From: Sabulitectum sp036743055
Lineage (GTDB): Bacteria; Fermentibacterota; Fermentibacteria; Fermentibacterales; JCC-6
NCBI GenBank assembly: GCA_036743055.1
Contig: DAINQE010000006.1
Coordinates: forward strand, 10,873-74,872
Direction: 5' to 3'
DNA length: 64,000 nt
Position numbers and translations under genes: made by a program. A model generated the notes under the pieces. That model was not told where the DNA came from. It did no database searches and saw nothing but the letters and a program-made list of their open reading frames with translations. Positions 43,529 to 51,139 of this stretch are shown here, one piece after another. Positions within the stretch are counted from its first letter, which is position 1. Each line of letters opens with the position of its first letter.

Positions 43529-43972
43529 ATGAGCATGATACAGACGCTGGAAAGGAAGAATGTGGAAGGTATAAGAGAACCAGTTGTGTCCGACGATGTT
43601 CTGACCCTTGTATCGGTCTTTCACTACGTGTATGGAGGGTTTCAGATCCTGCTTTCCCTCATCGGGGTGCTGTACATCGTCATGGGCATACTCATGGGAA
43701 CGGGAACGCTGGGCACCGCCAAGTCTCCCCCTCCTCCAGAGGCTATGGGCTGGATATTCGGCGCCATTGGTGTGATCATCACCGTGTTCTGTCTCACCCT
43801 GGGAGCAATGTCGATAAAGGCCGGTACGAACATCCGCAGAAGGCGGAACCGTATGTTCTGTATCGTGGTTGATGCTATATTATGCCTGATGGTCCCGTTC
43901 GGAACCATTGTAGGTGTATTCGGGTTAGTAATGTTGACAAGACCGGAGGCGGCCGAGGAATTCACGGGGTAG
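43529..43972 (+). CDS. Membrane protein of unknown function
   Basis: 147 aa from the ATG at 43529 (a second ATG is at 43535; an upstream TTG at 43451 is open but unsupported). Two or three transmembrane helices (VYGGFQILLSLIGVLYIVMGI, GWIFGAIGVIITVFCLTLGA, CIVVDAILCLMVPFGTIVGVF). A Pro-rich loop and an RRRRN cytoplasmic turn separate them. No clear ribosome site precedes the start. The body is GC-rich like the host while the 5' region is AT-rich, so the start may mark the edge of the AT-rich patch. Confidence 0.7.
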   Translation: MSMIQTLERKNVEGIREPVVSDDVLTLVSVFHYVYGGFQILLSLIGVLYIVMGILMGTGTLGTAKSPPPPEAMGWIFGAIGVIITVFCLTLGAMSIKAGTNIRRRRNRMFCIVVDAILCLMVPFGTIVGVFGLVMLTRPEAAEEFTG

Positions 43973-43990
43973 GGGTAGGAAAGAGCTCAA

Positions 43991-44320
43991 TTGGAACAGG
44001 AACGAATCTCCGAGAAAAGACGGGAACAGCGGTACCAGGGAGCCATTGACGTTGTGATAGGCACCCAGGGAATGCCCGGCAGGCCGGTCACCGCGCTTAA
44101 CGTAAGCGCTTCCGGTCTGTACTGCGTCTGCGACGAACCCCTGGGAGACCTTACCAGGGTTGACGTATCCATCAATCTCGACGACCATCAGGTCATGGCC
44201 AGGGCGGTGGTGATACGAGAGGAGGAACTTCCCGACGGTAACTGGGGTATAGGTTTGTTCTTCACCCGGATAAGGTTCGAGGACAGGCAGCTTTTTGCCA
44301 GCTATGTGAACGGGGAGTGA
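43991..44320 (+). CDS. PilZ-domain c-di-GMP binding protein
   Basis: 109 aa, essentially one PilZ domain. Both ligand motifs are present: RREQRY near residues 10-15 (RxxxR) and NVSASG (D/NxSxxG). The TTG start at 43991 follows AGGAAAGAG. It is followed 6 nt later by the PorV-like gene, so c-di-GMP may modulate surface or secretion functions, which is inference from position only. Confidence 0.88.
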   Translation: MEQERISEKRREQRYQGAIDVVIGTQGMPGRPVTALNVSASGLYCVCDEPLGDLTRVDVSINLDDHQVMARAVVIREEELPDGNWGIGLFFTRIRFEDRQLFASYVNGE

Positions 44321-44326
44321 TTCACT

Positions 44327-45412
44327 GTGAAAAAGACCACGGCGGTTCTTCTGGCGGCTATGGCCGTGCCTGCACTTGCCGACAAGTACGCAGGCGAGTT
44401 CATGTACATCGGAGCAGGGGCCAGGGCCCTGGCCATGGGTGGTGCGTTCGCGGCGGTGGCCGACGACATTTCCGCAGCCTACTGGAACCCCGCAGGTCTT
44501 CCATCCGCTGACAGAAGGTCCGCGGCATTCATGCACTCCGAACGGTTCGGTGGTCTCATCTCCTACGATTACCTGGCATACTCGCAGGAATACGCCGGCG
44601 ACGTGTATGCCGCCAGTTTCTTCCGCACCGATGCAGGCAAGATAGCCGATACCAGCGACCTTCAGTGGTACGACACCGGCTCCGACGGCGTTTTCGGCGA
44701 GGACGGCACCGGAGAACCCGGTGATTCAGGGAACGACGACTTCGACCCCTCCACCAACCCCGACGGCACCGAGGGCAACGGAGAATGGGACCCCGGGGAG
44801 GAACTCATATACGACGAGGGCCGCATCACCTGGGACAGCGCTTCGGACAACGCCCTTTACCTTTCATGGGGCAGGGAGCTCTCCGATCAGCTTGCAGTGG
44901 GGGCAACCTCGAAGATCATATATCGCAAGCTCATGACCTACAGCGCCTGGGGAGTGGGCCTCGACGCAGGAGTGAAGTGGTCACCCACCGAATCCTTCGC
45001 AGTGGGCCTGAACCTGCAGGACGCCTTCGGAACATGGATGTTCTGGGATTCAGGGGTCACGGAAAGCGTTTCTCCCACTGCGAAGCTGGGCGCATCCTTC
45101 ACATGGCCGGTCTCCAGGTTCCACTCGGTGATAACCTTCGCCGCCGACGGCGACTTCAGGTTCGAGGGCAGGGAGTACGCGGCCCAGTACAGCATCCCGG
45201 GGGCAGGCATAAGCCTCGACACCCATCTCGGTGCGGAACTCATGATTAAGAACACCGTGGGAATACGGCTGGGTTCCAGCGAGGGCAACATGACCGCCGG
45301 ACTGGGCTTCACGGTTCCCATAAGCGGTTATCCCGTTTCCCTGGATTACGCCTGGCTCAGCCACGACCAGCTCGATAACACCCACCGCATCTCCGCAGGA
45401 GTGGGATTCTAG
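44327..45412 (+). CDS. PorV/PorQ-family outer-membrane beta-barrel protein
   Basis: 361 aa from a GTG start with GGGGAG upstream. Signal peptide MKKTTAVLLAAMAVPALA, then the family N-terminus GAGARALAMGGAFAAVADD and ISAAYWNPAGL. The rest alternates like a beta-barrel and ends in Phe (GVGF). In type IX secretion PorV shuttles tailed cargo to the attachment complex, which would suit the tailed proteins here, but the wider family includes other barrels. A Gly/Asp-rich insertion (about 110-165, e.g. GDSGNDDFDPSTNPDGTEG) looks like a calcium-binding surface loop. Confidence 0.85.
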   Translation: MKKTTAVLLAAMAVPALADKYAGEFMYIGAGARALAMGGAFAAVADDISAAYWNPAGLPSADRRSAAFMHSERFGGLISYDYLAYSQEYAGDVYAASFFRTDAGKIADTSDLQWYDTGSDGVFGEDGTGEPGDSGNDDFDPSTNPDGTEGNGEWDPGEELIYDEGRITWDSASDNALYLSWGRELSDQLAVGATSKIIYRKLMTYSAWGVGLDAGVKWSPTESFAVGLNLQDAFGTWMFWDSGVTESVSPTAKLGASFTWPVSRFHSVITFAADGDFRFEGREYAAQYSIPGAGISLDTHLGAELMIKNTVGIRLGSSEGNMTAGLGFTVPISGYPVSLDYAWLSHDQLDNTHRISAGVGF

Positions 45413-45418
45413 CCCTTA

Positions 45419-46021
45419 ATGGCCTACATCGAGGAAATACTCCGCAAGAGCATTCATTTCGGCTCCATCGTAATCCCCATATCGGCGATTTTCTTTCAGC
45501 GCCGGGAGATGGTTCTTTTCCTGGCGGCCCTGGGGGTGGCGCTCTTCCTCGTCGACCTGCTCCGCTCCAGGAACCGGGTGTTTCGAAGGTTCTTCCTGGA
45601 ACTGTTCGGGAAGGTCCTCAGGGGCAAGGAGCAGGAGGGCGGAATGGCGGCTTCCACAGTGCTCGTTGCCAGCGCAGCACTTACCATACTCGTGTTCCGC
45701 CAGGAGATAGCCGTGGCAGCCCTGGTGTTCCTTTCCACCGGCGATTCCTTCGCAGCCCTTGTGGGCAGGAAGTTCGGCACCACTCCACTGGTTTCCGGGC
45801 GGACGCTGGAGGGGAGCCTCGCAGCGCTTCTGAGCTGCCTTCTGGTCTCCATTCCCCTGCTTCAGCTCTCCGGCAACATGGGCTGGAGGCTCACACCCCA
45901 GGGGCTGGTGGCCGGGGCCATAGCCGCGACCCTTGCCGAGCTCTTCGAGGTTCCGCTGGATGACAATCTGAGAATACCCGTATTCGCCGGTCTGGTGATG
46001 GAACTGGTGGTTCCCGGGTGA
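45419..46021 (+). CDS. SEC59/dolichol-kinase-like CTP-dependent lipid kinase
   Basis: 200 aa, six or seven hydrophobic helices. N-terminal RKSIHFGSIVIPI and the conserved loops STGDSFAALVGRKFG and GRTLEGSLA match polyprenol/phytol/dolichol kinases and related cytidylyltransferases. Likely phosphorylates an isoprenoid alcohol or diacylglycerol, but substrate cannot be told. It starts 6 nt after the PorV-like gene and overlaps miaB by a GTGA junction. Confidence 0.82.
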   Translation: MAYIEEILRKSIHFGSIVIPISAIFFQRREMVLFLAALGVALFLVDLLRSRNRVFRRFFLELFGKVLRGKEQEGGMAASTVLVASAALTILVFRQEIAVAALVFLSTGDSFAALVGRKFGTTPLVSGRTLEGSLAALLSCLLVSIPLLQLSGNMGWRLTPQGLVAGAIAATLAELFEVPLDDNLRIPVFAGLVMELVVPG

Positions 46022-47316
46022 GGTGCTTCATAGAGGTCTACGGCTGTCAGATGAACGTGCACGACGCGGAGATACTCTCCGGTATCCTGGGATCGGCGGG
46101 GCACCAGATAACAAAGGATCCCGAGGATGCGGAAGCGGTGTTCGTCGTGACCTGCGCGGTGAGGGAACACGCCGAAACACGGGCCATGGGGCGGATAACC
46201 CACCTGGCAGGCATGGCGGGATGCGGCTCGAAGCCACTTGTGGCAGTCTGCGGCTGCGTCGCGCAGGAGCATGGGGAGAGGCTTCTGGAGAAGGTGGATG
46301 TCATAGACCTGGTGGTGGGGCCCGATGCCTACCACAGGATACCGGAACTGATGACGGAGGGAGTGAGGACCGCGGAGGTGGACCAGTGCTCCGAGGAATA
46401 CGAGGACGTAACGCCGGTAAGGACGCAGTTCCCCCGCGCCTTCGTGAACGTGATGAGGGGGTGCGACAACTACTGCACCTACTGCATCGTACCCTACGTG
46501 AGGGGAAGGGAGAGGAGCCGCAGCGCCAGCGATATAATCTCCGAGGTGAGAAAGCTGGCTGCCGGTGGTTTTCGGGAGGTTACGCTCCTGGGTCAGAACG
46601 TGAATTCCTACAGCAGCGGAGACACAGGCTTTCCGGAACTCCTCGAGATGGTTTCCGACGCCGCGGGCAGTGATTGCTGGGTGCGTTTCGTAACCAGCAA
46701 TCCCCGGGACCTGACACCCGGGCTCGCCGAGGTAATGGCTTCCAGGGAAAACATTTGCAATCAGTTCCATCTTCCGGCCCAGTCAGGCAGCGACTCGGTA
46801 CTGAAGGCCATGAACAGAGGCTATACCCGAAACGGGTACATGAAGAAGGTTGCCATGCTCAGGGAGCTGATGCCGGACATCGTCATGTCAACTGACATCA
46901 TAGCTGGTTTTCCCGGGGAGTCCCCCGGGGATTTTCAGGACACCGTTTCCCTCCTGGAGGAGGTGCGCTTCGACTACGCCTTCCTTTTCAGATACAGCGA
47001 GAGGAAGGGAACGGGAGCGCTTAAGCTGAAACCCCCGGTGCCTGTGAAGGAGAGGCTTTCCAGACTGTCGGTCCTTCAGGAGCTGCAGAGGGAGATCACC
47101 ATCGAGAGATCGAAGGAGCTTCTGGGGAGGGAGATGACGGTGCTGGTCACCGGCCCGGCAAGGGTGAAGGGTCAGACGGCGGCGCGAACCAGGGGGAACA
47201 GGATGGTGATACTGGAGGGAACAGGGTATGAACCCGGCGAAGTGTTCTCCGTGAGGATAACGGGGGCGGACGGCTACACACACTTCGGGATGCCGGTCAT
47301 TCCTCCAGTTCGCTGA
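46018..47316 (+). CDS. miaB: tRNA-2-methylthio-N6-dimethylallyladenosine synthase
   Basis: Methylthiolates i6A37 in tRNAs that read UNN codons. 432 aa. N-terminal methylthiotransferase domain with cluster cysteines C10, C46 and C80; radical-SAM motif C149, C153, C156 (GCDNYCTYC); C-terminal TRAM domain. VPYVRGRERSR and LLGQNVNSY are diagnostic of MiaB. The GTG start overlaps the lipid kinase stop; the 3' end overlaps xseB on the other strand by 20 nt. Confidence 0.95.
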   Translation: MRCFIEVYGCQMNVHDAEILSGILGSAGHQITKDPEDAEAVFVVTCAVREHAETRAMGRITHLAGMAGCGSKPLVAVCGCVAQEHGERLLEKVDVIDLVVGPDAYHRIPELMTEGVRTAEVDQCSEEYEDVTPVRTQFPRAFVNVMRGCDNYCTYCIVPYVRGRERSRSASDIISEVRKLAAGGFREVTLLGQNVNSYSSGDTGFPELLEMVSDAAGSDCWVRFVTSNPRDLTPGLAEVMASRENICNQFHLPAQSGSDSVLKAMNRGYTRNGYMKKVAMLRELMPDIVMSTDIIAGFPGESPGDFQDTVSLLEEVRFDYAFLFRYSERKGTGALKLKPPVPVKERLSRLSVLQELQREITIERSKELLGREMTVLVTGPARVKGQTAARTRGNRMVILEGTGYEPGEVFSVRITGADGYTHFGMPVIPPVR

Positions 47317-47488
47317 GCATTCCGCTCACTGATTCCTCGGTCTTCCTCAGTTTCTCCTTCATTGTCTTTATGAGCATGGAAGCCCTTTCCACAAGGCCTT
47401 CAAGCTCTTCCACCGGGCAGTCCTCCCTGGAGAGCTTCTCCACGATGCCCTTGAGCTCCTCCAGCATTGCGGTGTAGTTCTCGGTCAT
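47297..47488 (-). CDS. xseB: Exodeoxyribonuclease VII small subunit
   Basis: 63 aa, two helices with family pattern (YTAMLEELKGIVEKLSRE, then PVEELEGLVERASMLI). Works with XseA to degrade single-stranded DNA. Its ATG overlaps the xseA stop (ATGA), and its end overlaps miaB convergently. Confidence 0.92.
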   Translation of the reverse strand: MTENYTAMLEELKGIVEKLSREDCPVEELEGLVERASMLIKTMKEKLRKTEESVSGMLSELEE

Positions 47489-48744
47489 TTATCCCTTTCC
47501 TCCGCTCTAACGGGCACTTCTCCGCCCTTCATGGATATCCTCAGCCTGTCCCCGGGGCAGATACGGCGGGCGCTTCCCACCGGTTTTCCCTCGAGGTCCC
47601 TCACCACGGCCCAGCCCAGCTGGAGCATTTTTTCGGGGTTCCGTACCTCCACCGCCGCGTCCAGCGCGGAAAGCTCCCTCTCGGCTCTCCTGAACCTGTT
47701 TCCCGCAGCAAGGGCTATTCTGGATCTGATCTCCTCGAGGGTCCTCTTTCCCCGTTCCGGGACGGTCTCCAGGTTCCTCATTGCCTGGGAAACCAGGCCG
47801 TCCAGCCGCATCTTCTCCATTCTCAGCCTCGGGGTCACCGAACCAGCAAGGATCCTGGCCTGCCTGCTCACCGAATCGTCGAAGGCGGCCACGGCATCCA
47901 CCAGAAGCGAGGCGGCGTGGGTTGGGGTCTTCGCCCTTGTGTGGGCGGCGTGGTCCGGCAGGGTGGTGTCGACTTCGTGGCCTATGGCGGAGATAACCGG
48001 CCAGGGAAGCTGGGCTATGGTCCTTGCTATTGCCTCGCTGTTGAACCAGGCCAGGTCGGTTGCGGACCCGCCCCCCCTTGTAAGGACCACTGCGTCCAGG
48101 GTTCCGCAGATGCCGCTCATCAGGAGGCGGTTGAAGGCCCCGCACACCGAGGATGACGTTTCGGAGCCCTGCATGGTTGCGCTGCTTGCATATACCCTGA
48201 ATGGGTAACCAGATTCCTCCAGTGTCTTCATGAAGTCTCTCATGGCGGCGGTGCCCCGCGCAGTGACCAGGCCAACCGTAAGCGGCACCGCGGGGAAGGG
48301 GAGGGTTCCGTTCTCCGCAAGCACTCCCTCCCTGCCAAGTTTCTCCACCAGCCTGGCAAGGTGTATCGCCTGGGAATCACCGCTGAAGAAGGGATCGTAG
48401 CCCTTCATCACTATCTGGAACCTGCCGTTCCGCTCCCAGAAGTTCACTGCGGCCAGTATCCGCACCTCGGAGTTGTTCTCAAGGGAGAAGACCCGCCCCT
48501 CACGGCCGGTCTCTATGGAGATAGCCGCCCGGTCCCCGGCAAAAAGTGCGCAGTCCACCACGGCGGGGGGCTGTTCTCCGGGGGGTGACGGGTCCGCCAG
48601 CTGAAAATAGGTGTGTCCCCGGCCGGAGGCCTGCCTGAGCCCGGTAACGACCCCCCTTACCCAGAATTCACCTGGAAAACCGCGGTGCAGGAGGTCCTTT
48701 ACAGAGCGGTTGAGCTCCAGGACGGTGAGTTCTTCGGTGGACAA
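47485..48744 (-). CDS. xseA: Exodeoxyribonuclease VII large subunit
   Basis: 419 aa. N-terminal OB-fold (EFWVRGVVTGLRQASGRGHTY), then the catalytic domain with VGLVTARGTAAMRDF, LTRGGGSATDLAWFN and SAIGHEVDTTLPDHAA, and a C-terminal coiled coil. The usual TSxxGAA motif reads TARGTAA. Processes single-stranded DNA in repair together with XseB. Start codon 12 nt after the upstream secreted-protein gene. Confidence 0.95.
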   Translation of the reverse strand: MSTEELTVLELNRSVKDLLHRGFPGEFWVRGVVTGLRQASGRGHTYFQLADPSPPGEQPPAVVDCALFAGDRAAISIETGREGRVFSLENNSEVRILAAVNFWERNGRFQIVMKGYDPFFSGDSQAIHLARLVEKLGREGVLAENGTLPFPAVPLTVGLVTARGTAAMRDFMKTLEESGYPFRVYASSATMQGSETSSSVCGAFNRLLMSGICGTLDAVVLTRGGGSATDLAWFNSEAIARTIAQLPWPVISAIGHEVDTTLPDHAAHTRAKTPTHAASLLVDAVAAFDDSVSRQARILAGSVTPRLRMEKMRLDGLVSQAMRNLETVPERGKRTLEEIRSRIALAAGNRFRRAERELSALDAAVEVRNPEKMLQLGWAVVRDLEGKPVGSARRICPGDRLRISMKGGEVPVRAEERDK

Positions 48745-48756
48745 CTGTGTTTCGCT

Positions 48757-49137
48757 CTAGTGCAGGGTGAGGGAGTACTCCCCGCCGCCATGACCTGCGT
48801 CGTGGACCACTATATAGAATGGCCCGGAGTATGCGGCGGAAACGGTCACGGATTCATCTCCATCGGTTAATCCGGTGGCGACGGCGAACTCCATCGCGTA
48901 GATGAAGTCCTCTCCATAGGGGAGGGACATGAAGTGGTCGAAATCCATCTCCTCGGAGACCGCAGCCAGGTTAAGGTCGGTGGCTCCCTCAAGGGAGACC
49001 AGAGTTATCCAGTAAACGGTTTCTTCCCCCAGGGAGACCGTGTAGACCGCGGTGCCCCCGCGCTGGATGGTATCGGTTACCTCCAGCAGGGGAGAGGAGG
49101 TGAGCACCGTTGAAACGAGAATGAGCAGTACCGTCAT
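48757..49137 (-). CDS. Small secreted beta-sandwich protein (PPC-like)
   Basis: 126 aa. Signal peptide MTVLLILVSTVLTSS, then a beta-rich domain with the pattern of pre-peptidase C-terminal/GOLD-like modules (TVYWITLVSLEGATDLNL and GPFYIVVHDAGHGGGEYSLTL). It has no catalytic partner domain of its own. A GGAGA site stands before the ATG. It is co-directional with xseAB, probably by chance of layout. Confidence 0.7.
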   Translation of the reverse strand: MTVLLILVSTVLTSSPLLEVTDTIQRGGTAVYTVSLGEETVYWITLVSLEGATDLNLAAVSEEMDFDHFMSLPYGEDFIYAMEFAVATGLTDGDESVTVSAAYSGPFYIVVHDAGHGGGEYSLTLH

Positions 49138-49573
49138 TTTTCATCTCCATTCGCCTGAAAAATACAATGGCGAAAAAGCGTTCCCGGGTCAATAGAGCCA
49201 ACCTGACTGGCCCATGACCTGTAACTGACCATTAAAAGAAGAGATGATCCCAAGAAGAATCGGAACCGAAGCCGTGCTCCCACAAAAAGGCCCCGCTATT
49301 CTCAGTTTTTATAGAAGTCGTTTTACTGGCAAATTAAAACAGGACTAATGACAAAAAGCGGAGGAGTATCCGCCCTCCCAGGGGGAAGGTCCAGCCATGA
49401 AAGGGAGTTATCCCATACGCTGTGGAGCGTTTCAAATGGGAAGTGTCCCATGGCACAAATCACCACCGGAAGAAATGATAGCTTATCGCAGTATCCAGGG
49501 GGACTGTCGTAGTGGGGCTTCCCCGAAACCCCTTGGCGGTGTATTATCACCTGACAGAACGAAAGGAAGACCA
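49138..49573 (+). other. Gene-free region with a structured-looking leader before the nucleoside kinase
   Basis: No convincing gene. From 49358 several stem-loops follow one another: GCGGA/TCCGC (49358-49373); a nested hairpin TCCCAT+ACGCT with tip GTGG, AGCGT, then a TTCAA bulge and ATGGGA (49411-49441); and GGGG-CTT-CCCC (49514-49524). The frame of the kinase is open back to 49397, but this part looks unlike protein. A cis-regulatory RNA or small RNA is possible; I could not match a known riboswitch, 6S RNA, RNase P or SRP RNA. Confidence 0.45.
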
Positions 49574-51139
49574 ATGAAAGAGGAGTTCCTCAGAAGCAGA
49601 AAGTCCATAGCCGTCCGTGACATCTCCGGCATCACGATGCCCCTTGGATCGGTGGATGGAGAGCCCGTTCCCCCCTGGGTCTCCGAGGGGAGGGAGGTTT
49701 ACAGGCGCGGTCTGATACTGGCGCTGGACCAGGCGGTGAAAAGGGCGTTCCCCGAGTGCAGGCTCTGGGTGGAGCACTCAATAAGCCTGGGCTACAGGTT
49801 CAGGATAGAGGGCCTGGGGGCAGGAGGGGAGAGGGATGCCTGCGCGGCCATCGAGAGGGAGCTCTCCGCCATAGTGGAGGAAGCATTGCCCATCGATCAC
49901 TATATATTGTCTTCGGAAGAAGCATTAGGGCTTGTGGGCGAACACTCACTTCTGCCCAGATGGCACAAAGGGAAGGATGACTACAAGGCCAATGCCCTTG
50001 GGGATTCCTGGGCGTTCGCCATGGGACCCACCGTTCCCGATACTTCCTGGCTCACCGTCTGGGAACTGAAACCCATGGATGGCGCCTTCCTCCTCCGTTT
50101 CCCGGGAAGCGGCAAGTGGCCGGAGATCGCTCCTTACATGGACAGCCCGAAACTCTCCCGGGAACTCGACCTGGAGGAGAAGCACATATCCAGGATGAGG
50201 GTTCACACGGTGGACATGCTCAACCGCAGGATACGGGAGGACAGCGGCAGGCAGCTTGTGATGATGAGCCACTTCTATCAGAACCGCAGGATCGTTCAGA
50301 TAGTCAGCAGGCTGGGGGATGAGTTCCCTCACAAGCGGATAGTGATGATCGCCGGACCTTCCTGCAGCGGCAAGACCACCTTTACCAGGATGCTGGCAAC
50401 CTACCTCCGGGCGGAGGGGTTCGGAACCAGGATGATCAGTGTGGACAACTACTTCCACAACCGCTCGGAAACCCCCAGGAACAAGGACGGCAGCTACGAC
50501 TTCGAATGCCTGGGAGCCCTTAACACTCAGCTCTTCGGTGAACATGTCTCCAGGCTCGTGACCGGTGAAACGGTGAAGCTGCCGGTCTTCGATTTCCATA
50601 CGGGTACAAGGCAGGACGGCGTTGAGCCCATGACCCTCAGGGACGACGAGTTCCTTCTGATAGAGGGCATACACGGCCTGAACGACAGCCTCACCCCGGG
50701 CGTTGACGCAAGCAGGAAGTTCAAGGTTTACATAAGCGCCCTGACCACACTGAACATCGACAGGCTGACCAGGATGTCCACATCCGACGGCAGGCTGATG
50801 AGAAGGATAGTAAGGGACAGCTTCCGCAGGGGCTACTCTGCCACGGACACCATAAACGGTTGGGCCAGCGTGAGAAGGGGTGAGAGGATGAACATCTTCC
50901 CCTACCAGGAACAGGCGGACATGATGTTCAACTCGGCCCTTCCGTATGAGCTGCCTGTACTGAAGCCCTACCTCGTTCCACTGCTGGAGGACGTTCAGGA
51001 GGGAACGGCGGCCTGGAACGACGCAAGCCGGCTGTTGAGGCTTCTGGACTGTGTGGAGCACATAAGCGAAGATGTAGTACCCAGATTGAGTATTCTCAGG
51101 GAGTTCATTGACGGCCTCCTTCTTGATTGGAGCGAATGA
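49574..51139 (+). CDS. Uridine kinase-like nucleoside kinase with N-terminal ThrRS-like editing domain
   Basis: 521 aa from the ATG at 49574 (AAGGA upstream). The C-terminal half is a P-loop kinase of the Udk/phosphoribulokinase family: Walker A AGPSCSGKTTFTR, VDNYFHNRSETPRNKDGSYDFE, LIEGIHGLN and a lid with RIVRDSFRRGYSA. The N-terminal about 270 residues resemble the TGS/second additional domain of threonyl-tRNA synthetase (WVEHSISLGYRFRI), a fusion also known in other anaerobes. Nucleoside salvage is likely, substrate unproven. The M1 peptidase start overlaps its stop. Confidence 0.87.
   Translation: MKEEFLRSRKSIAVRDISGITMPLGSVDGEPVPPWVSEGREVYRRGLILALDQAVKRAFPECRLWVEHSISLGYRFRIEGLGAGGERDACAAIERELSAIVEEALPIDHYILSSEEALGLVGEHSLLPRWHKGKDDYKANALGDSWAFAMGPTVPDTSWLTVWELKPMDGAFLLRFPGSGKWPEIAPYMDSPKLSRELDLEEKHISRMRVHTVDMLNRRIREDSGRQLVMMSHFYQNRRIVQIVSRLGDEFPHKRIVMIAGPSCSGKTTFTRMLATYLRAEGFGTRMISVDNYFHNRSETPRNKDGSYDFECLGALNTQLFGEHVSRLVTGETVKLPVFDFHTGTRQDGVEPMTLRDDEFLLIEGIHGLNDSLTPGVDASRKFKVYISALTTLNIDRLTRMSTSDGRLMRRIVRDSFRRGYSATDTINGWASVRRGERMNIFPYQEQADMMFNSALPYELPVLKPYLVPLLEDVQEGTAAWNDASRLLRLLDCVEHISEDVVPRLSILREFIDGLLLDWSE

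Noticed and set aside
49397..49573. N-terminal extension of the nucleoside kinase back to 49397
   Set aside because: Open frame, but the ATG at 49574 has a ribosome site, homologous sequence starts there, and the upstream part forms RNA-like hairpins.
49200..49573. RNase P, tmRNA, 6S or SRP RNA in the gap
   Set aside because: None of their core conserved sequences is present, so only a generic structured leader is claimed.
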